Below are positions 20,050-20,623 of a DNA stretch of 20,623 nt, in pieces. Below the pieces are notes generated by a model, which saw only the letters and a program-made list of their open reading frames with translations, made no database searches and was not told the DNA's origin. Made by a program: the position numbers and the translations under genes. Source of the stretch: an uncultured archaeon. Lineage in GTDB: Archaea > Nanobdellota > Nanobdellia > Woesearchaeales > CAIVOO01. Position 1 is the first letter of the stretch, and each line of letters begins with the position of its first letter. The stretch is from positions 1 through 20,623 of the forward strand of contig CAIVOO010000033.1 of NCBI GenBank assembly GCA_903907555.1. The letters run 5' to 3'.

Positions 20050-20623
20050 TTATATCTCAACTATTTGCCCATCGCGTTCTTCAAAAGACCTTGCCTGGAA
20101 CTTGTAAACCTGTGCAGTCGTGCTCATCCATGCGTCCATTGTGAGCCCAGCCTCCTGGCACACATATCTTAGAAATCTTTCAACATCCCAAAAATATTTC
20201 AGCGGAACGTCTGGAAGCGAAATTGCGGAATAGACTCCTGAGCGAACCATGATTCCGTCAACGCCAATCCTTATCAGCTTGAAATAATCCTGCGGATTCA
20301 TCACGCGCAATAATTGAGGTGTTGTTATGACAGCAACTTTTATCCTTATGTTAGGAATCTCTTCTTTCGTCAATGAAGGGCAGCTTTTGTTTTCAAAGGC
20401 AGCAGCCCTTGCAGCCTTTACAATACCCCTGTACAACGGATAAGTTGGATCTGCGTAGCCCAAGCACTGCCTTGCCTCATTCTCTCCCTTTATTATCTGC
20501 ACAAAAACACCATGGTTCTCTGCAAACTCCTCCTTGTAAGAATCAAGATTCAATCCTTCGTTAGAGAAAAATGTCTCAATAGCGTGCCTTGCCAGCGCAA
20601 CAAGTCTCTTTCCCTGCTCTAGA
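20050..20623 (-). CDS. AMMECR1-domain protein, 5' end cut by window
   Basis: The frame is open to the window edge, so about 191 residues are present and the start lies outside. Family features are clear: LARHAIE near the visible N-terminus, GVFVQI, a LGYADPTYPLYRGIVKAARAAAF segment corresponding to the family's LRGCIGY region, IKVAVITTPQLL, GVDGIMVRSG, ISLPDVP, and AWMSTTAQVYKFQARSFEE at the end. The LRGCIG motif is altered to RQCLGYA here. AMMECR1 proteins occur in all domains; one archaeal fold is known, but the biochemical role is not settled. An internal TTG at 20553 is not the true start, because coding-like sequence continues upstream. Confidence 0.9.
   Translation of the reverse strand, partial: LEQGKRLVALARHAIETFFSNEGLNLDSYKEEFAENHGVFVQIIKGENEARQCLGYADPTYPLYRGIVKAARAAAFENKSCPSLTKEEIPNIRIKVAVITTPQLLRVMNPQDYFKLIRIGVDGIMVRSGVYSAISLPDVPLKYFWDVERFLRYVCQEAGLTMDAWMSTTAQVYKFQARSFEERDGQIVEI

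Overview
This 20.6 kb window is archaeal and most likely from a small-genome DPANN-type lineage (Woesearchaeota/Pacearchaeota-like; lineage is inference). Support comes from archaeal-type UMP kinase and triosephosphate isomerase, a TrmB-family regulator, pilin-like proteins with archaeal class III signal sequences, TTTAWATA-type TATA boxes placed 20-22 nt before leaderless ATG starts, and GAGGTG(AT) ribosome-binding sites elsewhere. Packing is very tight: ATGA/TTGA/GTGA overlaps, three tail-to-tail gene pairs separated by 0-2 nt, and promoters whose TATA box contains the stop codon of the gene before. No rRNA, tRNA, CRISPR array, insertion sequence or prophage was seen.

Layout. 1-2734: a truncated lipoprotein gene (minus) diverges from a zinc-ribbon protein coupled to methionyl-tRNA synthetase. 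2735-5240 (minus): a maf-trmB operon, and an operon of two small unknown genes followed by pyrH. Each operon is preceded by the same 22-nt palindrome next to its TATA box; the second copy sits between divergent TATA boxes and also serves a 39-residue ORF. 5594-6967: pilin-like protein, two-TM protein, second pilin-like protein. 6970-11513 (minus): tpiA; a pair encoding a thioredoxin-fold protein with a damaged active site and a Lit/DUF1461-like membrane protein; then an operon of two membrane-anchored seven-repeat FG-GAP propellers plus thioredoxin. 11633-14257: small membrane protein, DsbA-like anchored oxidoreductase, a 44-codon ORF that overlaps a strongly self-complementary element, and a group II cysteine desulfurase. 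14360-15643: an unknown 135-aa protein, a ribosome-hibernation-like protein and a Nudix hydrolase. 15645-18026: copper-exporting P-type ATPase. 18156-20623: CRM-domain RNA-binding protein, a gene split by an apparent -1 frameshift at a run of seven A, and an AMMECR1 protein cut by the window end.

Shared themes are nucleotide metabolism (UMP kinase, Maf, Nudix), thiol chemistry (thioredoxin, degenerate thioredoxin, DsbA-like, cysteine desulfurase, CopA), and cell-surface proteins (lipoprotein, pilins, propellers). The strongest leads are the shared palindromic operator, the split gene at the A7 run, the structured element/44-codon ORF before the cysteine desulfurase, and a Lit-family homologue in an archaeon.
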